A stretch of DNA of 15,758 bases from an uncultured Bacteroidales bacterium (GCA_934678915.1 CAKUSF010000044.1:1-15758), one strand, 5' to 3'. Positions 7,876-14,465 are shown, counted from the stretch's first letter. A program made the numbers and translations. The notes: generated by a model not told the origin, from the letters alone.

Positions 7876-8585
7876 AAGCTTTGCCCCTTAGTGCCGCTCT
7901 TCAGGTTTTCTGACTCAATGGCAACTTTAATCCTATCACGAATATCTTCGGCAGAAACCGCATATTTAGGAGACATCCTTTCGAAATCTTGTTCTCTACT
8001 GAACAATTGCGGTGAAAGAAGACGCGTGTACATTGTCTTGGAACGAATCTGATGACGAGAAAGATAACTTGCGTAACTGATTGCATCTTCAAGCTTGCAA
8101 CCGTCTTCTAGTAAACAGTAGATGTCATAATAGTCCCGGAATACAGTCCTGACACACAAAGTGTAAACCTTCATTCCAAGCAGTTCCTGCAGATTGGGTG
8201 TCTTCAAATTGTAAAATTGAAGACCAAGGCCCATTGATTTGACGGGATTCTCTGGGCGGTAAAATGACAACTTAACCTTGCCATCGTTAATATATACAAG
8301 AAAATGGTCATCACCTAATATCTCTTCCCTCGCGTCTAGGAAGTTGGCTTTCAATTCACTAATAATCTCTTTGAAATCAAGTTGTGGACGTTCTTTTCGA
8401 AGGCCAATCAATTCAAAATCCAAGTCTTCACTCAAACGGTGATTCATTTGGATTGACTGACCAGTCCCACCGCAGAGGAAAAGATCCTTTATGCAGTCCA
8501 ATTTTGAGACGTCTATAAAAACCTCTTTCGTTGATTCTGTCAGTCCTGCCGCGATTCTATCAGGAAGATCAATGAGCATGGGCAT
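7872..8585 (-). CDS. AbiEii-like nucleotidyltransferase toxin
   Basis: Putative toxin of a type IV-like toxin/antitoxin or abortive infection pair (AbiEii/AbiGii, DUF1814 group), a DNA polymerase beta-like nucleotidyltransferase. The 237-residue protein shows the family signature: GGTGQSIQ (39-46) followed by NHRLSEDLDFE (48-58), with the two aspartates of DLDF as the expected metal ligands. The later segment GKVKLSFYRPEN takes the place where many nucleotidyltransferases have a third aspartate. This fits the AbiEii subgroup with KLSF-type motifs but leaves activity unproven. Two ATGs (8585 and 8579) are possible starts, and the first is used here. Its start overlaps the end of the upstream partner gene by 17 nt, which implies translational coupling. 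It may act by modifying tRNA, as shown for some relatives. That is family knowledge, not visible here. Confidence 0.82.
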   Translation of the reverse strand: MPMLIDLPDRIAAGLTESTKEVFIDVSKLDCIKDLFLCGGTGQSIQMNHRLSEDLDFELIGLRKERPQLDFKEIISELKANFLDAREEILGDDHFLVYINDGKVKLSFYRPENPVKSMGLGLQFYNLKTPNLQELLGMKVYTLCVRTVFRDYYDIYCLLEDGCKLEDAISYASYLSRHQIRSKTMYTRLLSPQLFSREQDFERMSPKYAVSAEDIRDRIKVAIESENLKSGTKGQSF

Positions 8586-8874
8586 ATCTTGAAATGTATT
8601 TGTCCGGATTTTTGATTCCGAAGAACTTCACTGAGAGGATATAGTTCAGAATGTTCATCCGTTTGCCTTGGCTGACCAAGCGCTCTTTCCAGACTCGTTT
8701 GATGTGAGCTTTACTCCATAATCCAAGCAGAAGTTGCAAATCCTCTAAATCAAGATGGACAAGAGCAGCCTCGATGACCGTATCATCGTCCAGACTATCC
8801 GGAACACCTTGATATGACCAAAAGCCACCGTTAGCTTTGATCTTTTCCAGAATTATCTGTTTTTCGTCCTTCAT
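8569..8874 (-). CDS. Antitoxin-position small protein (DUF6922-like)
   Basis: Protein of 101 residues with no signal peptide or membrane segment. It contains GGFWSYQGVPDSLDDDTVIEA near the N-terminus, an acidic helix HLDLEDLQLLLGLW, then KRVWKERL and the end FFGIKNPDKYISRY. From memory this pattern matches the DUF6922 group that regularly precedes AbiEii-like genes in Bacteroidota, which suggests the antitoxin or regulatory partner. No helix-turn-helix motif is obvious, so it is unlike classical AbiEi. It is the first gene of a leftward pair, overlaps the toxin by 17 nt and is transcribed from the promoter at 8912-8943. Confidence 0.7.
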   Translation of the reverse strand: MKDEKQIILEKIKANGGFWSYQGVPDSLDDDTVIEAALVHLDLEDLQLLLGLWSKAHIKRVWKERLVSQGKRMNILNYILSVKFFGIKNPDKYISRYAHAH

Positions 8875-8911
8875 GTTCTCAGATTATATTAACTTCCTAT
8901 CTGCAATATGG

Positions 8912-8943
8912 CAAAGATATAAAAACATCTTAGACTAAGCAAA
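8912..8943 (-). promoter_or_regulatory. Promoter of the toxin/antitoxin pair
   Basis: On the minus strand the -33 element TTTG (8940-8943) and the -7 element TATCTTTG (8912-8919) are separated by 20 nt, an exact match to the Bacteroidetes consensus. Transcription should start near 8905, about 30 nt before the ATG at 8874. The 10-mer TATCTTTGCC recurs inverted in the divergent promoter at 9012-9021. Confidence 0.75.
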
Positions 8944-8985
8944 TGGGTGTTTTACGGTAACGTTTACACTAAACTCTTCGTAAAT

Positions 8986-9019
8986 GTTGCGAATATATAA
9001 AAAAAACGTTTTATCTTTG
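8986..9019 (+). promoter_or_regulatory. Promoter of the C10 protease operon
   Basis: TATCTTTG at 9012-9019 matches the Bacteroidetes -7 element. GTTG at 8986-8989 is a partial -33 element with a 22-nt spacer that contains a run of eight A (8999-9006). The ATG at 9037 lies 17 nt downstream of the -7 box, so the leader would be very short. Confidence 0.6.
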
Positions 9020-9036
9020 CCGAAAAACTACATAAC

Positions 9037-10398
9037 ATGAAGTCAAACACTGTTATTTTAGTCGGGATTCTCTTCATGCTATCCCTTTCCTGTCAGAAGA
9101 ATGACAAGCAACTTATCACACAACCGCTTGAACAAAACGAAGGATTAAGACAAATACCCGTCGAAGAAGCACTGGCGACACTGAATGCATTTCTTCAGGC
9201 AAACAAAGGTGACCTTCTGGAAACAAAATCGGGAAGACCTAGGGAAATCGTTTCGGTGTCCCCATACTATGGGAGCCATAAAGGAGCCCAAACGGAAACA
9301 CGGGCCGTAAATGAGTCCGCGGACTGCATTCCTAACGCATATTTGGTTAATTTCGGAGACGGAGAAGGTTTCGCGGTCCTTGGAGCAAACACTGCGGTGG
9401 CAGAGATTGTCGCGGTGACTGAAAACGGGCAAATAGAGGATGACTTGACCGTAATCTTTCGCGACATTCATGAAAGTTACGAGAATAACGACCCTGACGA
9501 TCAGCAAATTGACACTGTCGGCTATTATTGTGTGGAAGATGATGACTTCTATTCAGCAGCGGCCACAAACGCTGAGTTCGTTTCTGAATGTATCCGATCA
9601 GCGGTTGACTGCCGTTTCGAAATGGGTGATGATGAAGGAGGTCTGAACAGTCCGCCTCTAACCATAAAAGAACCGTTACTTCATGTCTCTTGGGGACAAG
9701 AGGAGCCTTATAACAAGTACTGCAATCGGAGAAATCTTGCGGGCAAACAAAAGTCTGCCTTTACAGGTTGTTCAGCAACGGCCATGGCGATGATTGTAGC
9801 ACATAACGAATACCCGCAAACTCTAATCATAAATGGTGAAAACCTTGATTGGACAGGAATGAAACAAAAGACTCTTGCTGAGGATTTGACCATCAAAGGT
9901 CAAGATGATGTCGCACTATTAATCGGAAGCATCTATAATTTTGTAAACAAAACTGCACTACCTGGATTCACTCTGATAACACCAGAACAGATCAAAAAAC
10001 GAATGCAGGAGTTCGGCTACACAAATGTCGAGAAGCACAGCGCGTCAGATTTCACTTATCAGATGAAAAGGGCCACAAGTGCTATGCTTGCGGAGAACAA
10101 GCCTGTGTTTATCTCAGCAATTCCTAAAAATTGGAAATATGGACATTCGTGGGTGATAGATGGTGCAAAATATTCCTCCACACAATCCAACACCTATTTA
10201 CTTCACTTCAATTTCGGATGGGAAGGATTGTCAAACGGTTACTTCTCGACGTCCTGCCTTAATCCGTCAAAGGCCGAAGAATACGATAACCCCTCTAATA
10301 AAACCTCTTCAAGTTATACTTACAGCTGGCATTTCAGGTTGATTACCTATGATGTGCCTTCTGATTACTGCACGGGAACGATTGATTACATGTACTAA
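9037..10398 (+). CDS. C10 (streptopain-like) cysteine protease lipoprotein
   Basis: Predicted surface or periplasmic cysteine protease of 453 residues. The N-terminus has a hydrophobic segment ending in the lipobox SLSC (lipidated Cys19). Residues about 38-150 look like the Spi/propeptide-type inhibitory domain found before C10 proteases (PVEEALATLNAF early, then AYLVNFGDGEGFAVLGAN). In the protease domain the catalytic cysteine is Cys245 (FTGCSATAMAMIV) and the histidine is His370 (GHSWVIDGA), followed by FNFGWEG (391-397), all in streptopain order. It is presumably made as a zymogen that cleaves its own propeptide. Relatives include the Bfp proteases of Bacteroides fragilis. The gene has its own promoter and is followed after 11 nt by a small lipoprotein gene. 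The substrate is unknown. Confidence 0.9.
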   Translation: MKSNTVILVGILFMLSLSCQKNDKQLITQPLEQNEGLRQIPVEEALATLNAFLQANKGDLLETKSGRPREIVSVSPYYGSHKGAQTETRAVNESADCIPNAYLVNFGDGEGFAVLGANTAVAEIVAVTENGQIEDDLTVIFRDIHESYENNDPDDQQIDTVGYYCVEDDDFYSAAATNAEFVSECIRSAVDCRFEMGDDEGGLNSPPLTIKEPLLHVSWGQEEPYNKYCNRRNLAGKQKSAFTGCSATAMAMIVAHNEYPQTLIINGENLDWTGMKQKTLAEDLTIKGQDDVALLIGSIYNFVNKTALPGFTLITPEQIKKRMQEFGYTNVEKHSASDFTYQMKRATSAMLAENKPVFISAIPKNWKYGHSWVIDGAKYSSTQSNTYLLHFNFGWEGLSNGYFSTSCLNPSKAEEYDNPSNKTSSSYTYSWHFRLITYDVPSDYCTGTIDYMY

Positions 10399-10409
10399 TT
10401 CTTAATGCC

Positions 10410-10814
10410 ATGAAACGGACTTTGAATTTAATATTAGGTATCATGTTGTTATCCTGTGGCAAAGGAATGTATAATATTCAATTAGACAGGAATTACATTG
10501 AAGTTGATCATCGGGCACATCAGTTCGTCATCAATTCAGACGAAGACATAACTAGAATAGGGTTTAATTATGCGGCTTCCGATTATGATTTGCAAGACCA
10601 ATATTATAAAGAGGAAATTAATGGGACGCACCATCAGTACAAATGTGATTGGATTATGATAACTATCGATTACTCTGATCCCTATCATTTTAATGTAACT
10701 TTAAATGAAAACACCTCTTCAAAAAGCAGAAAAGCATTTGTGCATGCAAATCGTCTTGCTGGTGGGGACACCTTACTTATCGTTCAAAAAGGGAAACCCG
10801 CTCCGCGAAAATGA
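10410..10814 (+). CDS. Small lipoprotein, BACON-like, possible protease partner
   Basis: Protein of 134 residues with a signal peptide ending in the lipobox LLSC (Cys16). The remaining roughly 118 residues look like one beta-sandwich domain. The tail FNVTLNENTSSKSRKAF followed by GGDTLLIVQKG resembles the end of BACON-type domains (N...R.A.. and ..V.Q). The family assignment is tentative. It starts 11 nt after the C10 protease stop and is surely co-transcribed. In B. fragilis, C10 protease genes can be paired with small exported inhibitors, so an inhibitor or anchoring partner is one reading. Nothing in the sequence proves it. Base use is noticeably A/T-rich compared with the protease gene. 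Confidence 0.75.
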   Translation: MKRTLNLILGIMLLSCGKGMYNIQLDRNYIEVDHRAHQFVINSDEDITRIGFNYAASDYDLQDQYYKEEINGTHHQYKCDWIMITIDYSDPYHFNVTLNENTSSKSRKAFVHANRLAGGDTLLIVQKGKPAPRK

Positions 10815-10860
10815 TTGATAGAGAAGAGGCGGATGTCTTACGGAGGATTTGATGAGATAA

Positions 10861-10947
10861 TTTCGGGGACGGTAAAGCCATGGCGGCCCTTTACCCGGAT
10901 AGGGCGCGCGAAGCGCGTAGGCCGCCAAGGCTTTACCGTCCCCGAAA
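10861..10947. repeat. Long inverted repeat between convergent genes
   Basis: Arms at 10861-10888 and 10920-10947 (28 nt each) are complementary at 27 positions. The only mismatch is at arm position 20. The 31-nt middle can itself fold (GCGCGCGAAGCGCG) and contains CCCGGATAGGG. It lies 46 nt after the small lipoprotein stop and 9 nt from the stop of the leucine-rich repeat gene. It may act as a bidirectional transcription end, but there is no U-run on either side, and the G/C content differs sharply from its surroundings. A mobile palindromic (REP or MITE-like) element is equally likely. Confidence 0.85.
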
Positions 10948-10956
10948 ATGAGAGGG

Positions 10957-12816
10957 TTAATCCTTGTACTCAATGACGGTGTGCTCGTAGATGAAGCTTT
11001 TGTACCTGTCTACAGTAATATACTTAATCACCCATCCTGTCTTCAGGTACAGTGTCTTGAGTGTTTCCATCCGGCACGACAGAGGCATACTTTCCTTGCC
11101 GCTTCCGATGGCGGTCTTGCTGACATCCAATATGGTCATCTGATTATAGCCGCAGTCCAGTAAACTCAACGAGGCAAACTTGCTCAGATCCAATCCAGTA
11201 AGCTGATTATTCTGGCACCGCAATTCTTCAATGACAGTGTTGTCACCGAAATTGATGCTGGCCACCTGATTATAATTACAGTTCAAGTACGTCAAAGCCG
11301 GGTTCTTGCTCATGTCCAGACTGGTCAATCCGTTGGTAGCGCAGTTCAGATACTCCAACGCGGCATTTTTGCTGACATCCAATTCAGTCAGCTCATTGTC
11401 ACAACAAATCAGGGTTTTCAGAGCGGTATTATTGCTGACATCCAGCCGCTCCATCTTATTAGACTCACAGTTAAGATACTCAAGTGCCGTGTGCTTGCTG
11501 AGATCCAGGTCCTTCGTGGCGGTGGCTGAGCAGTCCAACCACGTAAGGGTTGTTGAGACCTTGCTGAGGTCCAGAACCAGATTGTAGTTTCCTTGGATGT
11601 TCAATTTCTTAAGCGCGGTGTTATAGCTCAAATCCAACGATGTGATTTCATCGCCCATACAATTCAAGCTTGTAAGCGATGTGAAATACTCAATTCCCTT
11701 GAGTGATTTTATAAATTTGAAGCCGACATTGAATTCCACATCCTTGTCCTTGTAATACTCATTCCAAGCCTTCGCATCTTTCGCTGTAAGGAAGCCGTCA
11801 CCGTCCATATCCACTACTATCTTCGTCACTCCATCAGCTGCTTTCATATCAAGGAGTGCGTTTTTGAAATTCTTATCAGGAATATACAGTTCCCCGTCAT
11901 CAGTATCCACATCTAGAACGGTCATCGGTGTCATCACAGACCTTTTTATCTCGATGGCAGGCGTCTTTTTCTCCAAGGACTTTCCGCTTGTAAAATTCAT
12001 GGTGACGGTCAGGCCGTTTTCATATTTGCGATAAGGCAGGGCTATCCAGAACTCAATCTCATCCTCTCCGGGAATGAGCTCAACACCATCTCCGCAGTCA
12101 AGCTTGATGTAGTCTTTTGAACTACCTTCCACAAATTCCACAGCAGGTTCGCCTGAATACGAGCATTTCACAAGCGCATCTCCGCTTAAGAGCTCGTTGT
12201 TGTTGCCCTTTATAACGATGTCCTTGACAGAGTAATACCATTCTGGGCTTTTCAGCTTGACGTTGATAATCCCGAACAGATTCTTGAACGCCAGTTTGTT
12301 GTCAGCCTTGTCGGAAGACACTGCCACCATCGGGAACGCCCCCTGTGCAAAAGAATTGGCCGTATATTTCTGGACATCTGGTATGGGAACCTCCAACACA
12401 TGAACCGGCTCCGAAGAGATTTCATCTTTTACATTATGGCTGTAGGCGACATTCCCGTACGGATACCACGCGATGTTGGCATCAAAGGTGGTTTCATTAC
12501 CTGCATTGAAACTCTCGTCATCGACAGGCACTAACGTTGTGGTGGTCTTCCCACTGAAGCCCTTTTTGACGACATATTCATCATTGATATTCTCACCTCT
12601 GAAGATCGAGACCTTGTCCCCTTCGCTCCAAAGGACTCTTTTCCCATCCACCGTAACCGTCTTGGTGGCCGGCTCTTCCTCCGGTTCCGAACCTGACATC
12701 ACAGCATAAAATTCCTCCGGAGCATTGTCTTTAATCTCCATGCTTTTCTCGCACGAGAAAATCGCAGCCAAGCAGGCCGCCAAAGCTAAAAATCTCAGAT
12801 AAAATGATTTTTTCAT
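10957..12816 (-). CDS. Fimbrillin-like lipoprotein with EF-hand loop and leucine-rich repeats
   Basis: Predicted cell-surface lipoprotein of 619 residues. A signal peptide ends in the lipobox IFSC (Cys22). Residues about 40-300 resemble the fimbrillin/Mfa-like families of Bacteroidales: an ATKT segment, VLWSEGDKVSIF (61-72), AWYPYGN (116-122) and FKNLFGIINVKLK (177-189). Residues 336-347 form a complete EF-hand type calcium loop (DMDGDGFLTAKD). From about 380 to 570 there are nine leucine-rich repeats with a 21-residue period of the form ALxxLxCxxNxLTxLDxSxN. A 50-residue C-terminal tail follows, without an obvious sorting domain. It probably mediates binding at the cell surface. It is the second gene behind a short peptide ORF (gap 11 nt) and contains a GAATTC site at 11731-11736. 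Confidence 0.85.
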   Translation of the reverse strand: MKKSFYLRFLALAACLAAIFSCEKSMEIKDNAPEEFYAVMSGSEPEEEPATKTVTVDGKRVLWSEGDKVSIFRGENINDEYVVKKGFSGKTTTTLVPVDDESFNAGNETTFDANIAWYPYGNVAYSHNVKDEISSEPVHVLEVPIPDVQKYTANSFAQGAFPMVAVSSDKADNKLAFKNLFGIINVKLKSPEWYYSVKDIVIKGNNNELLSGDALVKCSYSGEPAVEFVEGSSKDYIKLDCGDGVELIPGEDEIEFWIALPYRKYENGLTVTMNFTSGKSLEKKTPAIEIKRSVMTPMTVLDVDTDDGELYIPDKNFKNALLDMKAADGVTKIVVDMDGDGFLTAKDAKAWNEYYKDKDVEFNVGFKFIKSLKGIEYFTSLTSLNCMGDEITSLDLSYNTALKKLNIQGNYNLVLDLSKVSTTLTWLDCSATATKDLDLSKHTALEYLNCESNKMERLDVSNNTALKTLICCDNELTELDVSKNAALEYLNCATNGLTSLDMSKNPALTYLNCNYNQVASINFGDNTVIEELRCQNNQLTGLDLSKFASLSLLDCGYNQMTILDVSKTAIGSGKESMPLSCRMETLKTLYLKTGWVIKYITVDRYKSFIYEHTVIEYKD

Positions 12817-12827
12817 AATAGGTTATA

Positions 12828-12978
12828 TTAAATAGTCACTTCATACCAGCCCTGCTCATCATCTTGACGAATAGATTCTGTCGATGTGGCAAAACAAGTC
12901 TCTGTCATCATCTCAATTACAGTCACGACCGGAGTCTCATAGTGTTTGTTTTTTACCCCCCCCCCATTGCATATTCAT
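12828..12978 (-). CDS. Short Bacteroidales-type peptide gene, out of frame at a G10 tract
   Basis: A frame ending in TAA at 12828-12830 encodes VKNKHYETPVVTVI, then MMTETCFATSTES, IRQDDEQGW and YEVTI. The Y..P.V.VI start, the small-residue middle and the acidic end resemble the short (about 45-60 residue) hypothetical peptides common ahead of Bacteroidales surface lipoprotein genes. No start codon is in frame as sequenced. The G run at 12956-12965 (minus strand) is ten long. With nine G, the ATGs at 12978 and 12972 read through (49 residues from the first). With eleven G, the ATG at 12967 reads through (46 residues). With ten, the frame has no ATG and a TGA upstream. Internal ATGs at 12911 and 12908 would give a shorter form without the conserved start. 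It is either a phase-off gene or a homopolymer miscount. Confidence 0.55.
12956..12965 (-). repeat. Homopolymer G10 tract (candidate slippage switch)
   Basis: Ten consecutive C on the plus strand, G on the coding strand, directly follow the A and T of an ATG (12965-12967) and are followed by T and six A. I saw no other mononucleotide G/C run of this length in the window. It lies about 30 nt after the -7 box of the promoter at 12997-13028 and inside the start region of the short peptide gene. Confidence 0.9.
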
Positions 12979-12996
12979 TAATTATTAATTACTTAG

Positions 12997-13028
12997 CAAA
13001 TATACGAACAAATCCTTAAAGTTCCAAA
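12997..13028 (-). promoter_or_regulatory. Promoter of the short peptide/LRR lipoprotein operon
   Basis: On the minus strand TTTG (13025-13028) and TATATTTG (12997-13004) are 20 nt apart, an exact Bacteroidetes-type promoter. Transcription should start near 12990. That is only 12-23 nt before the candidate ATGs of the short peptide but about 174 nt before the lipoprotein ATG, which supports the short ORF as the first gene of the unit. Confidence 0.75.
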
Positions 13029-13041
13029 CACAAACAACATC

Positions 13042-13067
13042 TCCCCACATTTTCGAAAATGTAGGGA
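13042..13067. promoter_or_regulatory. 26-nt palindrome upstream of the promoter, operator candidate
   Basis: A perfect 16-nt palindrome ACATTTTCGAAAATGT (13047-13062) is flanked by TCCC and GGGA, which extend the symmetry with one mismatched pair (13046/13063). It lies 13 nt upstream of the -33 element of the leftward operon, a usual site for an activator or repressor dimer. As RNA it would also fold into a hairpin, but no U-run follows in the galM direction. Confidence 0.5.
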
Positions 13068-13125
13068 AATATAGAACTCGATAGTTAGATAAACTTCGGG
13101 AAAAATGAAACATAATAGAGACTCA

Positions 13126-13279
13126 CCCCAAATCACGAGACTCGGAGCGAAGCGACCGAAGGGGTTTGGGGAATCCTTTCCCCATGCCCCTCAGGGGCTG
13201 TCACGAAGTGACTGGGGGTTGAATGAAAAGAACACGCAGTGCGAAGCGCAGGTCGCCAAAGTCCCCTCCGGCTCGGGGA
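13126..13279. repeat. Noncoding run of consecutive small hairpins
   Basis: The stretch between galM and the lipoprotein operon holds no convincing gene but folds locally again and again. Pairs seen: CCCCAAA 13126-13132 with TTTGGGG 13165-13171 (enclosing CGG/CCG around GCGAAGC); GGGGAA/TTCCCC 13168-13183; GCCCC/GGGGC 13186-13198; GTCAC/GTGAC with a GAA loop 13200-13212; TGCG/CGCA 13240-13250; TCCCC/GGGGA 13262-13279. CGAAG occurs at the tip of three of them, and GCGAAGCGC is shared with the centre of the 10861-10947 repeat. Possible roles are galM transcript end or a decayed mobile repeat. A plus-strand open frame at 13105-13380 here looks fortuitous. Confidence 0.6.
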
Positions 13280-13314
13280 ATCCAAACGAATTTGAACCCA
13301 ATATATTCCTAAAA

Positions 13315-14448
13315 CTATCTTACGCTGAAAGCGAACACACAGTGGCTGGTGTAGGTCTCTCCTGGACGAAGGACGGCTGACGGCCACTCAGGCTTGTTCG
13401 GAGTGTCAGGGTACTTCTGCGACTCAAGGCAGATGGCCGAACGATGGCCATAGACAACGCCCTTCTTTCCGGTTATGGAGCCGTTAAGGAAGTTCCCGGC
13501 ATAGACCTGCACGCCTGGCTCACTGGTATATTCCTTAAGGACAATTCCAGTCTCAGGGCAATAGACCTCGGCTGCCAGAACGGTGTCGTCACCCTTAGTG
13601 TCAAGAACCCAGTTGTGGTCGAAGCCCTTACCGTTGCGGACCTGCTCATTGTCAGAGTCGATGTCATCACCTATCCGTTTCATCTTCCTAAAATCGAACG
13701 GAGTACCCTCAACGGAAGCAATCTCACCAGTGGTCATGAACGTCGAATCCACCGGAGTGAAGTTCGAAGCGTTGATGTACAGAGAGTCAGCTGTGATCTG
13801 ATGATTCGCTGGATCTCCGGACAGATTGAAGTACGAGTGGTTGGTCATGTTGATGATAGTCGGAGCATCGGTCGTGGCTGTGTACCTGATGTCAATCGCA
13901 TTGTCCTCGGTAAGGGTAAAAGTCACGTCAGCGGTCACCTTACCAGGGAAATTCGCGTCCCCGTCAGGAGAGACTAACTCAAGTTTAACATGCGATGCAT
14001 CAGCCTCCAGTACATTGTAAACCCTGTACTGCCAACCGTCAGGTCCTCCGTGAAGGCAATGGCCATAATTGTTCTGAGGCAACTGATACTCTACCCCATC
14101 CAAAGTAAACTTCCCATCGTGGATTCGATTGGCATAGCGTCCGATGGTAGCACCGAAATCAGTTCTGTTGTTCTCTGGAAAATAGTCTGAAATCCTATCA
14201 AAGCCATGAACAACATCCCTATAGTCACCGTCCCTGTCCGGAACCATCACGGACACAATCCTGCCACCGAAATTAGTGATGCAGACCTCCATCCCGGACT
14301 TGTTGGTCAAAGTGTAAAGAGCGGTCTTGGCACCGTCACGCTCAGAGATGAAGTTTTTAGGATCGAGCCCCGACTTAGTGAGGGTCGGAGCCTGGGCGCA
14401 ACTCATAACAAGCGCTGCCACAGCAAATGAAGCAAAAATTCCTTTCAT
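13315..14448 (-). CDS. galM: Aldose 1-epimerase (mutarotase), lipoprotein form
   Basis: Interconverts the alpha and beta anomers of glucose, galactose and related sugars. An in-frame TTG lies three codons upstream, but the ATG at 14448 is preferred because it directly starts a signal peptide with lipobox VMSC (Cys17), giving 377 residues. Lipidation places the enzyme in the periplasm or outer membrane, as is usual for Bacteroidota mutarotases. Family motifs: GATIGRYANRI (99-109), CLHGG with His133, NMTNHSYFNL with catalytic His204, FDHNWVLD, PGVQVYAGNF and CLESQKYPD with the likely catalytic base Glu342. It lies 17 nt behind metG on the same strand, probably as its downstream partner in one transcript. 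That pairing says little about function. The hairpin run at 13126-13279 follows its stop. Confidence 0.93.
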   Translation of the reverse strand: MKGIFASFAVAALVMSCAQAPTLTKSGLDPKNFISERDGAKTALYTLTNKSGMEVCITNFGGRIVSVMVPDRDGDYRDVVHGFDRISDYFPENNRTDFGATIGRYANRIHDGKFTLDGVEYQLPQNNYGHCLHGGPDGWQYRVYNVLEADASHVKLELVSPDGDANFPGKVTADVTFTLTEDNAIDIRYTATTDAPTIINMTNHSYFNLSGDPANHQITADSLYINASNFTPVDSTFMTTGEIASVEGTPFDFRKMKRIGDDIDSDNEQVRNGKGFDHNWVLDTKGDDTVLAAEVYCPETGIVLKEYTSEPGVQVYAGNFLNGSITGKKGVVYGHRSAICLESQKYPDTPNKPEWPSAVLRPGETYTSHCVFAFSVR

Positions 14449-14465
14449 GATGTTCAATGAATATA

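Noticed and set aside
8999..9006. A8 run as a phase-variation tract for the C10 protease
   Set aside because: A change in length would alter promoter spacing slightly, but short A runs are common in such A/T-rich promoter regions and nothing else marks it as a switch.
8875..9036. tRNA or structured RNA in the divergent intergenic region
   Set aside because: Only two promoter-like elements are visible. No cloverleaf, conserved TTCGA arm or long stem was found.
11306..11587. Tandem 63-nt similarity read as a CRISPR or minisatellite array
   Set aside because: The period is that of the 21-residue leucine-rich repeats of the gene on the other strand. Units diverge as coding repeats do, and there are no spacers.
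13105..13380. Plus-strand open frame of 91 codons in the hairpin region
   Set aside because: It runs through inverted repeats and into the antisense of galM, resembles no protein I know, and no promoter or start context supports it.
14449..14457. TTG start adding three codons to galM
   Set aside because: The ATG at 14448 leads directly into a good lipoprotein signal peptide.
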